DNA from: an uncultured Prevotellaceae bacterium
Lineage (GTDB): Bacteria; Bacteroidota; Bacteroidia; Bacteroidales; Bacteroidaceae
Assembly: GCA_902770635.1 (NCBI GenBank)
Contig: CACXTX010000005.1
Location: forward strand, 1 to 64,000
Direction: 5' to 3'
DNA: 64,000 nucleotides
Made by a program: the position numbers and the translations under genes. The notes under the pieces were generated by a model. That model had not been told where the DNA came from. It searched no databases and worked only from the letters and a program-made list of their open reading frames with translations. Shown here piece by piece: positions 42,056 through 49,863 of this stretch. Every line of letters starts with the position of its first letter. Within the stretch, counting starts at the first letter, position 1.

Positions 42056-42063
42056 TAATTTTG
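42056..42063 (+). promoter_or_regulatory. -7 promoter box upstream of the Cys-rich gene
   Basis: TAATTTTG, 42 bp before the ATG at 42106, directly after a terminator. Confidence 0.45.
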
Positions 42064-42105
42064 CCGATGTAATCAGAAAAAAGGATTTTAAAACAGATAA
42101 AAATT

Positions 42106-42372
42106 ATGTTAGAACAAATTAGATTTTCGACTATGAAGCATCAGGAAGTTTGCTTGAACGCTTATCACATCAGCGTGAAAAAGATGTGTGCCTCGTGCCA
42201 GTTTAAGGAAGTAGAGAACGACGGCGAACGTACGTGTATGAAAATGCAGCTGAAGGTACGGCAGCAGTTCTGTTGCAGCCACTGGCAGATGAGCGACGGA
42301 TTGAAAAATGCCGGACTGCAGAACCACGGTGTGGTTCGCCTGAGAGGAACGCAGGAAATCATTATACAATAA
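42106..42372 (+). CDS. Cysteine-rich protein of unknown function
   Basis: 88 residues with C16, C28xxC31, C44 and C56-C57 (MCASCQFKEV, GERTCMKM, QQFCCSHWQMSDGL), probably metal-binding. A start at MKHQEV (codon 10) is possible. First gene after a new promoter, upstream of the VirE-type ATPase. No family name can be given. Confidence 0.6.
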   Translation: MLEQIRFSTMKHQEVCLNAYHISVKKMCASCQFKEVENDGERTCMKMQLKVRQQFCCSHWQMSDGLKNAGLQNHGVVRLRGTQEIIIQ

Positions 42373-42469
42373 ACAATAACCGAGTCGGAGGATGAGCGTG
42401 GAAATGTGTACGTACGAATTGAGCTCAAACTAAAACCCGCTTTCCAAAGCTCACTAATTCGACAAGATT

Positions 42470-42796
42470 ATGAAAAAGTACATTTTTATTTTGAATGCCA
42501 TCGAGTTGATTAACAAACTGGTGAATGGCAAGCGTGTGGAAGGTGTTCTGTATATGGACCAGAACACAGGTCGTTTAACCTTCAAGGCGTACAACCGCCA
42601 GCCGCGCAAGCGCGAGAAGGACCAGATGGTGAAGAAGTTGCCGTGGGGCTGGGTGAAGGAGTCGGCGAAGATGCTGAAGGTGTTTGGCAGTTTCCCCAAG
42701 GACCTGGGTACAGCCCGCGTGATGGGGTTGCTGGAAGAGCACACACACGACGCCAAGAATGCGATGATAGACCGTGAAATTATCGAGTTTTGCTAA
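42470..42796 (+). CDS. Basic protein of unknown function before the VirE-type gene
   Basis: 108 residues. GVLYMDQNTGRLTFKAYNRQPRKREKDQM and KLPWGWVKESAKMLKVFGSFP give it a basic, possibly nucleic-acid-binding character. A gene of this sort commonly precedes VirE-like genes in Prevotella. Ends 14 bp before the next ATG. Confidence 0.6.
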   Translation: MKKYIFILNAIELINKLVNGKRVEGVLYMDQNTGRLTFKAYNRQPRKREKDQMVKKLPWGWVKESAKMLKVFGSFPKDLGTARVMGLLEEHTHDAKNAMIDREIIEFC

Positions 42797-42810
42797 CTAA
42801 TACGAATGAT

Positions 42811-45297
42811 ATGTTTTGTTATCAGAAGAATTTCAGTAATCCTACGTTGCCCATCGACGAAGCGCAGTTCTATGCGCTCGTCAGGGCCACGCAGTGGAAC
42901 GAGAACATAGACAAGTATCGTGAGACGCACGATGCCTCGCTGAAGCGCAAGTTGCCGGCCTTCATCTTCCAGGCTACGTTTGACGAAACCACTTCGAAGA
43001 GCGGTAAGACGGGAGCATGGCGCAAGCAGAGTGCAACGAGACTGACGGGACTGGTGGTGATGGATATCGACCACGTGGGGGAGCAGACCCACCCCCAGCC
43101 CCTCCCTGTTAGTGAGGGGAGTAATATGATGCTGCCACCACGTGAGCTATTTGTCAAGTGGCAAAAGGAGCACTCAGAACTATTTGCATCCCCCTTGCAG
43201 GGGGATAAGAGGGGTCCCATCCTGCTCATCTACATCACGCCTAGTGGTCAGGGACTGAAAATCGTGTTCAAGGCACGTACGGAGTGGGGCAACCTGATTG
43301 ACAACCAACACCGGATGGCGAAGCTGCTGGGCGTGGAGGTGGACGAGAGCTGTAAGGATGCCTCGCGCATGTCGTTCATCTGCAAAGAGAGTGATATTCT
43401 ATTTATTGACAAAGAACTGTTTACCTATGAGAACAAGGAGTTTGCTGAGCGATATACTGCTCTATATCGAAACGGTAGTTCACAAGAGACCCACCCCCAG
43501 CCCCTCCCTGTTAGTGAGGGGAGTGGTCAGACTCAAGAGCAAAAACTATCTACGCCCCTCCATCACAGGGAGGGGACGGAGGAGGGTCCTCTATCGTTCA
43601 AGGGCATTCCGTACAGCGAGATCATCGATGCGTGGTGGGAGAAGAATGGCGGTGTGCCACAGGAGGGCGAGAGGAATGTGAAGCTGTACCAGTTGGCGGT
43701 CAGTCTGCGTGCCATCTGCGACAACAACAAGACGCTGCTGCTGGAGATTATGCCCCGTCTGGGACTGGACGAACAGGAACTGCACGCCATCGTGGAATCG
43801 GCCTGCAAGGAGCCACCTAAGGGACTAAGCAAAATGCTTAGCGGCATTTTGAGTGAAAAGGGAATAGTGAGAAGTGAAAAATTTGCTACCGCCACCTCTG
43901 AGCAAAATATTAATCAGATGCTGTGGGAATGGGGTGCACAGATTGAGGAACTAAGCAAGGACTTCCCACTGTTGAAGGACATCTGCAAGGGGTTGAAGCG
44001 TAACCAGTATCCTGCGGCATTGTTCGTTGGGGGTGGCCTGCTGATGACTTTGATGACAAGGTGTACTTACAGGTTCTATCACCGCCCAGAGGAGCTGCGC
44101 AGGCTGAACAACTCGACGCTGATTATCGGCGATCCTGCAAGTGGTAAGAGCTTTGCTACTCGTTTGTTCAAGTTGCTGGCTTCGCCCATCGTAGAGGCTG
44201 ACAAGGCGGGTCTTGAGGCTATCAACGCCTATCGTGAGCAGATGCGTACCAAAGGGGCCAACAAGGAGAAGCCCAAGAAGCCGAAGGTGGTGATTCGCAT
44301 CCATCCGGCTCGAACCTCTAATGCCCAGTTCATTCAGGACATGGTGAACAGTAAGGAGGAGGTGGACGGCGAGCTGATGCAGCTGCACATGCTGACCTTC
44401 GACACGGAACTGGACAACACGCTGTCGCTGCAGAAGGGTGGCGCGTACATCGACAAGCAGGCCCTGCAATTGAAAGCGTTCCACAACGAGGAGGACGGTC
44501 AGGCGTATTCGAACGTGGACAGTGTGCTTCAGAACTTCTTTGTCATCTGGAACTTCATCTATACCGGCACGCCGATAGCGCTGAAGAAGATGGTGAACGA
44601 GCAGAACTTCGGCTCGGGTCTGGCTACTCGTCTGACTTGCATACCCCTGCCTGCCACCAACTTCCAAATGATGACGCGTGAATCGACGGTGGACTACGAC
44701 AGTGATGCACGTCTGAAGGAGTGGGCAGAGAAACTGGATAGGATGAAGGGCGAACTCTCCGTGCAGAAGATAGTGGATGAGCTCTACGACTGGACGGCAC
44801 GCCGCATGGCAGATGCCGAGGAGAACGACTCGAAAGCCGACGAGATGCTGCTGAAGCGCTGTGCCTACCACGGACTGAACTTCGCTGCACCGTTTATCGT
44901 GATGCGCCACTGGGACCAGATGCACCAGGACGGCAACTACTGGTGTGGCGATTTCGAGACGGACGAGGTGGACTGGCGTCTGGCTGAACTGATTACAAAC
45001 ATCCAGTATGCCTGTCAGCGTCACTACTTTGGTGCCATGGCTGAGAATTACTTCGAGAACAAGCTGAGGGATGCCAGCGTGAATGTGCAACGCAGACCGA
45101 AGACGCTTGAGGCCTTCGAACGTCTGCCTGACGAGTTTACCATCGAGGATGTGGTTCGCTGCTTTAACCTAGGTAGCCCAGCTTCCGCTCGCAAGAAGGT
45201 GACACGCCTGTCTCGCGACCATCTGATTGAGAAGATTAGTGAAGAGAAGGGTGGCCAGAAGGCATTGTTCCACAAAACAGGCACCATCATGCTATAA
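42811..45297 (+). CDS. VirE N-terminal/primase-associated P-loop ATPase, carrying in-frame repeats
   Basis: 828 residues. The N-terminal region (IFQATFDETTSKSGKTGAWR, LVVMDIDHV, LIYITPSGQGLKIVFKA, ASRMSFICKE) is the VirE N-terminal/BT4734-like primase-related fold. The middle has a Walker A GDPASGKSFATR and downstream FDTELDNTL, i.e. a DUF3987-like ATPase. Three palindrome-derived insertions interrupt the N-terminal third: THPQPLPVSEGS at residues 93-104 and 227-238, and smaller ones near 43188 and 43555. A further repeat-like piece lies at 43872. All keep the reading frame. The start ATG at 42811 is used; the TTG at 42790 overlaps the previous stop. Confidence 0.82.
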   Translation: MFCYQKNFSNPTLPIDEAQFYALVRATQWNENIDKYRETHDASLKRKLPAFIFQATFDETTSKSGKTGAWRKQSATRLTGLVVMDIDHVGEQTHPQPLPVSEGSNMMLPPRELFVKWQKEHSELFASPLQGDKRGPILLIYITPSGQGLKIVFKARTEWGNLIDNQHRMAKLLGVEVDESCKDASRMSFICKESDILFIDKELFTYENKEFAERYTALYRNGSSQETHPQPLPVSEGSGQTQEQKLSTPLHHREGTEEGPLSFKGIPYSEIIDAWWEKNGGVPQEGERNVKLYQLAVSLRAICDNNKTLLLEIMPRLGLDEQELHAIVESACKEPPKGLSKMLSGILSEKGIVRSEKFATATSEQNINQMLWEWGAQIEELSKDFPLLKDICKGLKRNQYPAALFVGGGLLMTLMTRCTYRFYHRPEELRRLNNSTLIIGDPASGKSFATRLFKLLASPIVEADKAGLEAINAYREQMRTKGANKEKPKKPKVVIRIHPARTSNAQFIQDMVNSKEEVDGELMQLHMLTFDTELDNTLSLQKGGAYIDKQALQLKAFHNEEDGQAYSNVDSVLQNFFVIWNFIYTGTPIALKKMVNEQNFGSGLATRLTCIPLPATNFQMMTRESTVDYDSDARLKEWAEKLDRMKGELSVQKIVDELYDWTARRMADAEENDSKADEMLLKRCAYHGLNFAAPFIVMRHWDQMHQDGNYWCGDFETDEVDWRLAELITNIQYACQRHYFGAMAENYFENKLRDASVNVQRRPKTLEAFERLPDEFTIEDVVRCFNLGSPASARKKVTRLSRDHLIEKISEEKGGQKALFHKTGTIML
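43085..43122. repeat. 38-bp palindrome-containing repeat inside the VirE-type gene, copy 1
   Basis: Core CCCCTCCCTGTTAGTGAGGGG; exact second copy at 43487-43524. Both translate as THPQPLPVSEGS in the same frame. Confidence 0.9.
43487..43524. repeat. 38-bp palindrome-containing repeat inside the VirE-type gene, copy 2
   Basis: Identical to 43085-43122 over 38 bp and in the same reading frame. Followed 30 bp later by a related palindrome, CCCCTC...GAGGGG (43555-43575). Confidence 0.9.
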
Positions 45298-45308
45298 CCA
45301 TTTCCCTG

Positions 45309-45346
45309 ATGCCGCGGCACTGCGGCAGCGCGGCGGCGCGGCATTG
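45309..45346. repeat. GCGGCA-type GC-rich array
   Basis: Irregular GCGGCA/GCGGCG units, like those at 32610-32642 and (inverted) 32766-32808. Confidence 0.6.
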
Positions 45347-45366
45347 ACTTTCGTCGAATGACGTCA

Positions 45367-45408
45367 CGACTCGGCAGAGTTCATGCGAGCATGGCTCTGC
45401 TCTCGCTG
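45367..45408. repeat. Structured dispersed repeat, copy B
   Basis: CTCGGCA...TT, hairpin CATGC-GA-GCATG, then CTGCTCTCGCTG. Same flanks as copy A at 41091, with a different but paired stem. Confidence 0.6.
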
Positions 45409-45448
45409 CTCCGTCATTTATGTCTTTTCAAATTAAAACATTAAGAAT

Positions 45449-45898
45449 ATGCAAGAAGTAAGTATCAACCTCAGCGAACACTTTAAATTACAAGAGCTTT
45501 GTAAAACAAAGACGGGAATTGAGAACGTGCCCAATGAGGCACAAGTAGAGAACTTAAAGCGAGTGTGCCGTTGGCTGGAGCAGTTGCGCAGGCGATGGAA
45601 TAACCTGTACGGCGAGGGTAACGACCCGATAGTCATCAACAGTGGATTCCGAAGCCCGGCAGTGAACAAGGCGGTAGGGGGTGTGCCTACGTCGAACCAC
45701 CTGACGGGATGCGCCGTGGATATCCGCTGCGTAGGTATTGAACAGGCGTTACGCTACGCAGCTATCCTACTGGACATCAGCGACCTGAACCATGAGGACT
45801 ATGACGAGCTGCTGATAGAACAGAAAGCGCACGTTGTCTGGATTCACTTCGCCGTAAAACCCACAGGGAACCGACGAAGAACGAATTTCAAGCGATAG
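45449..45898 (+). CDS. Peptidase M15 family (D-Ala-D-Ala carboxypeptidase-like)
   Basis: 149 residues. Zinc site SNHLTGCAVDIR (HxxxxxxD) and the C-terminal WIHFA; FRSPAVNKAVGG precedes it, as in M15A enzymes. No signal peptide was seen, which suits a phage-derived or element-encoded cell-wall enzyme. It ends 2 bp before the convergent ABC transporter gene. Often found beside HU/VirE-type genes in this lineage. Confidence 0.85.
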   Translation: MQEVSINLSEHFKLQELCKTKTGIENVPNEAQVENLKRVCRWLEQLRRRWNNLYGEGNDPIVINSGFRSPAVNKAVGGVPTSNHLTGCAVDIRCVGIEQALRYAAILLDISDLNHEDYDELLIEQKAHVVWIHFAVKPTGNRRRTNFKR

Positions 45899-45900
45899 CC

Positions 45901-47736
45901 CTACAACTGCTGCATGTCGTAGAGGCGCTTGTAGTAGCCGTTCTTGGCGATAAGCTCGTCGTGCTGACCACACTCCACTATCTCGCCTTCGTAGAGGACG
46001 TAGATCTCGTCGGCATTCTTGATGGTGGAGAGACGGTGGGCAATGGCAATGGTGGTACGACTCTTCATCAGGCGCTCCAAGGCCTCCTGTACCAAGCGCT
46101 CGGACTCGGTATCCAAGGCAGAGGTAGCCTCGTCGAGGATGAGGATGGGCGGGTTCTTCAGAATGGCACGGGCTATGGATACGCGCTGGCGCTGACCGCC
46201 GGAGAGTCGTCCGCCACGGTCGCCTATCATGGTGTCGTAGCCTTGCTCGCTCTCCATGATGAAGTCGTGGGCATTGGCTATCTTAGCCGCCTCTATGACC
46301 TGTTCCATGGTGGCATTCTCAACGCCGAAGGTGATATTGTTATAGAAGGTGTCGTTGAAGAGGATGGCCTCCTGGTTGACATTGCCGATGAGGGTGCGAA
46401 GCTCGGAGATGCGTACGTCCTTGATGTTACGACCATCGATGAGCACCTGCCCACTGCATACATCGTGGTAGCGGGGCACGAGGTCCACCAGCGTGGACTT
46501 GCCGGAGCCTGACTGTCCGACGAGGGCGATGGTCTTGCCCTTGGGCACTTTGAGGTTGATGTGCTTGAGTATCTCGCGGCCCTCGACATAGCTGAACGAC
46601 ACGTCGCGCAACTCTATCTCCTTCTCGAAGGAAGGCATGGGGGCAGGATTGGCAGGTTCCTTGATGGGGTTCTCGGCCTTCAGGATGAAGTCGATACGGT
46701 CCATGGAAGCCAGTCCGACGGGAATCTGGTAGCTGGCCTTCGAGAGGTCCTTCAGCGGATTGATGACGCTGTAGAGGATGACCATGAAGAAGATGAAGGT
46801 GGAGGCGTCGATAAGGTGTGAGTCGCTAAGGATGAGGTAGCCTCCAAACCAAAGCACGATGACAATGATGACAGTACCCAGAAACTCGGACATGGGATGG
46901 GCGGCACTCTGACGGATGGTCATGGCGTTGGCCTCGTTGCGGTACTCCTCGTTGATGTTGACAAAGCGCTGCAGCATCTTATGTTCGGCTATGAAGGCCT
47001 TGATGATGCGCAGGCCGCCCAGCGTCTCGTCCAACTGGGCGAGCATGTCGCCCCACTTAGCCTGAACAGTGGCCGACTGGCTCTTCAGCTTACGACTGAC
47101 GGAGCCCATAATCCAGCCTGCCAAGGGTGCCACGACGATGACGAACAGCGTCAGCTGCCAGCTGACGGTAAGCATGGTGGCGAAGCATACGACAATGGCT
47201 ATGGGTTGGCGGATAAGCATGTCGATACTGCTGGTGATGGAGTTCTCGACAGCTCCCACGTCGGCAGACATACGGGCGATGATGTCACCCTTGCGCTCCT
47301 CGGAAAAGAAGCTCAGGGGGAGCCTCAGCACTTTCTCATAGACCTCAATACGGATGTCGCGAACCACGCCAGTGCGCAGCGGTATCATGACTGCCGAAGA
47401 GGCGAAATAGCCCAGGGTTTTCAGTCCCGTCATGATGATGAGTGCCAAGCCCATATACACCAGCGTCAGGAAGGCACCGTGAATGTTGATGAGCTCCTGG
47501 ACGTATGCGTAGGCGTTGTTGACCACCAGGTCCTTGTCCAGCGTGTCCCACGACCAAGGCTTGTAGGTATAGACCGCGGTGTCTATCTTGAAAAGGATGT
47601 TCAAGATAGGTATGAGCACGGCAAACGAGAAGACGTTCATCCACTGTGACAGGAAATTGAGCACCACAGACCAAGCCAGGTACTTGCGATACGGCTTGAG
47701 GTAGCGACCCATGACGGAGAAAAACTGTTTCAGCAT
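45901..47736 (-). CDS. ABC exporter, MsbA-like (membrane and ATPase fused)
   Basis: 611 residues. Six membrane helices in the N-terminal half, then the ATPase: Walker A GQSGSGKST, signature LSGGQRQRVSIARA, Walker B ILILDEATSALD, and the H-loop AHRLSTIKNAD. Type IV exporter acting as a homodimer; lipid A or another amphiphile is the likely substrate by similarity to MsbA. Its neighbours are envelope sulfatase-fold enzymes. Confidence 0.9.
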   Translation of the reverse strand: MLKQFFSVMGRYLKPYRKYLAWSVVLNFLSQWMNVFSFAVLIPILNILFKIDTAVYTYKPWSWDTLDKDLVVNNAYAYVQELINIHGAFLTLVYMGLALIIMTGLKTLGYFASSAVMIPLRTGVVRDIRIEVYEKVLRLPLSFFSEERKGDIIARMSADVGAVENSITSSIDMLIRQPIAIVVCFATMLTVSWQLTLFVIVVAPLAGWIMGSVSRKLKSQSATVQAKWGDMLAQLDETLGGLRIIKAFIAEHKMLQRFVNINEEYRNEANAMTIRQSAAHPMSEFLGTVIIVIVLWFGGYLILSDSHLIDASTFIFFMVILYSVINPLKDLSKASYQIPVGLASMDRIDFILKAENPIKEPANPAPMPSFEKEIELRDVSFSYVEGREILKHINLKVPKGKTIALVGQSGSGKSTLVDLVPRYHDVCSGQVLIDGRNIKDVRISELRTLIGNVNQEAILFNDTFYNNITFGVENATMEQVIEAAKIANAHDFIMESEQGYDTMIGDRGGRLSGGQRQRVSIARAILKNPPILILDEATSALDTESERLVQEALERLMKSRTTIAIAHRLSTIKNADEIYVLYEGEIVECGQHDELIAKNGYYKRLYDMQQL

Positions 47737-47740
47737 GTTG

Positions 47741-47820
47741 TTAATTTACAATTGGACTATTTACAATTTTACTATTTGACGATTTCACGATTTCACAATT
47801 TACAATTGATTTTGCAATTC
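47741..47820. repeat. Simple-sequence filler
   Basis: Tandem TTACAATTT, TTTCACGA and similar units between the ABC exporter and sulfatase genes, like the spacers at 4613 and 21099. Confidence 0.65.
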
Positions 47821-49788
47821 TTAAGGTTGCAATCGGTCTTGCGTCATGCGTTCCATATATTGCTGGACGATGGCCTTCAGCTCACGCTCCATATCAGAGG
47901 TGATGGCGGAGGGATGAGAGTTGAGCAGGTTGTTTTGCATCAAGGAATCGGTAAGGGCATAGACGGCCTTGGTCTTCTGTCCGTCGAACTGGATGACATG
48001 GCCGTGCTTGACATACTGGTAGATGCCGTTCATATAGTTGACAGCCCAGGTGTCCTCTGCAGGGGTGTTGAGCACGTCAATACCGAAGGCGAAATAAGGC
48101 TTGGGATAGTGCAGACGACCCATCAGCGTAGGCAAGATGTCTATCTGCTGCGCTATCTTCTGCTGCATCTCGGGGTTGCGGTCTGTCACGCCAGGCTCAT
48201 AGATGACAATAGGCGAGCAGAAGCCTCCAAGGTCTGTCTGGTACTCCATATGGTCGGACTGGTTGGTATGGTCGCTGGTCAACACGAAGATGGTGTTCTT
48301 GAACCAAGGCTGGCGACTGGCCTGCTGGAAGAAGCGGCCTATAGCCATGTCGGTATAGCGTATGCACTTATGGATGACCAGTCCCTCTTCGGGATAGACG
48401 TCCTTATACTTCTCGGGAATGACATAGGGATGGTGCGAAGAGGCTGTGAAGACCGCCGTCATGAAGGGTTCCTTCATCTCGGACATCTTAGCACAGTAGT
48501 ACTGTAGGAAGGGCTCGTCCCAAATGGCCCACATGCCGTCGAAGTCAGCATCGCCACCGAAGCGGCTGTCGGCATCGTAGTCCTCACGACCATAGTAGTC
48601 CTGGAAGCCAGTGCTGCGGGCAAAAGCCTGGAAACCCATAGAGCCACGCTGTGCACCATGGAAGAAAGCGGTCTGGTAACCCTCGTCTGCCAACAGCGAG
48701 GCTATGCCGCTGACATGGTTCATGGAAGCAGGCGTCAGGAAGAAAGGCTCTACGAACATGGGGATGCTGGACAGGATAGAGGGCATGCCATCGATGCTCT
48801 TACGACCATTGCAATAGCTGTGGCTGAAGGTGATGCTACGGGCTATCAGGGAATCGACATGAGGGGTATAGCCCTTATAGCGGCTGTTGTCGAGCGTATG
48901 GTTCAAGGCACCGATATACTCACGCCCGAAACTCTCGACAATAAACACCACGACGTTCTTCTTCGTCATGGGCAAGGAGTCGGCGGGAACATGGACGGGG
49001 GTAAAGTACTTCTCCATCTCTGCTTCGCTCTGAAAATACTCAGGAACGACAAACACGGCCTTGCCGATGGTTCGATAAAGCGAGAAGGGCGTGTTGAGCA
49101 CCAAGGCGGCCTCGACAGGACGATCGACATACTGGTTGGCATTGCTGATGGTGATGGGGCGCACAGCCGTAACAAAGCCGCCACGGATGCCTGCCACCAC
49201 GAAAGGTGCCAAGGCTGCCAGGGAAAGAAGCGTTGCTAGGTCGTAGTGCCACCAGGTGAGTGTCTTATACTTCAGCCCTGTCACCCGATAGAGGCGATAC
49301 ATGGCCCATAGGATGATGACAAACAGGACCAGCAGATAGAAGTGACGGAGAGTCTCAGTGAGGAAGACGTCTCCCAGGTTCTGTTCGTTCGCGAACTCGT
49401 CGAACACCGTAGTCGTGGTGCGCCGCATGGTGAAGCGGAAATAGACGGCATCGCAGAGGTTGACAGCCAGTGCCAGGCCGTTGATAACCAGGAAGACGGC
49501 ACGGCACAGCTTCTGATAGGCGGCTGTTTCCTTGTAATGCAATGGAAACAACATCAGCACGATATAAGGGATGTTGGTTACCAAGATGGCACTGGTGTCG
49601 AAGACCAGACCACCTCGCAACATCTCCAAGACATGGGAGAAAGACAGGTTTTGCGAGAAATAACTGTAGTTCTCCAGAAAATAGATAAGACGTGCCGAGA
49701 AATAGACCACATAGACTATCAGCAGATTGTAGAGCGTGACACCCAATGGGGACAACAGCGACTTCAATGTCGTAAAATTAACTTTCAT
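47821..49788 (-). CDS. LtaS-like membrane sulfatase-fold enzyme
   Basis: 655 residues from MKVNFTTL, with about five membrane helices then a periplasmic sulfatase domain: NVVVFIVESFGREYIGAL, HSYCNGRKSIDGMPSIL (nucleophile region) and TSDHTNQS (metal site). The LTA synthase family transfers glycerophosphate or related groups; in Gram-negatives, substrates are often glycans or lipids. An earlier ATG at 49884 lies before the promoter region and was rejected. Confidence 0.87.
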   Translation of the reverse strand: MKVNFTTLKSLLSPLGVTLYNLLIVYVVYFSARLIYFLENYSYFSQNLSFSHVLEMLRGGLVFDTSAILVTNIPYIVLMLFPLHYKETAAYQKLCRAVFLVINGLALAVNLCDAVYFRFTMRRTTTTVFDEFANEQNLGDVFLTETLRHFYLLVLFVIILWAMYRLYRVTGLKYKTLTWWHYDLATLLSLAALAPFVVAGIRGGFVTAVRPITISNANQYVDRPVEAALVLNTPFSLYRTIGKAVFVVPEYFQSEAEMEKYFTPVHVPADSLPMTKKNVVVFIVESFGREYIGALNHTLDNSRYKGYTPHVDSLIARSITFSHSYCNGRKSIDGMPSILSSIPMFVEPFFLTPASMNHVSGIASLLADEGYQTAFFHGAQRGSMGFQAFARSTGFQDYYGREDYDADSRFGGDADFDGMWAIWDEPFLQYYCAKMSEMKEPFMTAVFTASSHHPYVIPEKYKDVYPEEGLVIHKCIRYTDMAIGRFFQQASRQPWFKNTIFVLTSDHTNQSDHMEYQTDLGGFCSPIVIYEPGVTDRNPEMQQKIAQQIDILPTLMGRLHYPKPYFAFGIDVLNTPAEDTWAVNYMNGIYQYVKHGHVIQFDGQKTKAVYALTDSLMQNNLLNSHPSAITSDMERELKAIVQQYMERMTQDRLQP

Positions 49789-49792
49789 GTGA

Positions 49793-49851
49793 CAAAGGTA
49801 CGAAAAATATACTAAAGGAAATACCTTATTATTATTTTTTTTGTACTTTTG
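49793..49851. promoter_or_regulatory. Divergent promoters for two sulfatase-fold genes
   Basis: Minus-strand TACCTTTG (49793-49800) ends 4 nt before the ATG at 49788; plus-strand TACTTTTG (49844-49851) serves the gene at 49864. Two enzymes of one family from facing promoters. Confidence 0.6.
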
Positions 49852-49863
49852 CAGTCTATAACA

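Noticed and set aside
43951..45090. 379-codon antisense frame in the VirE-type gene
   Set aside because: Shadow of a strong coding frame; no start context or motifs.
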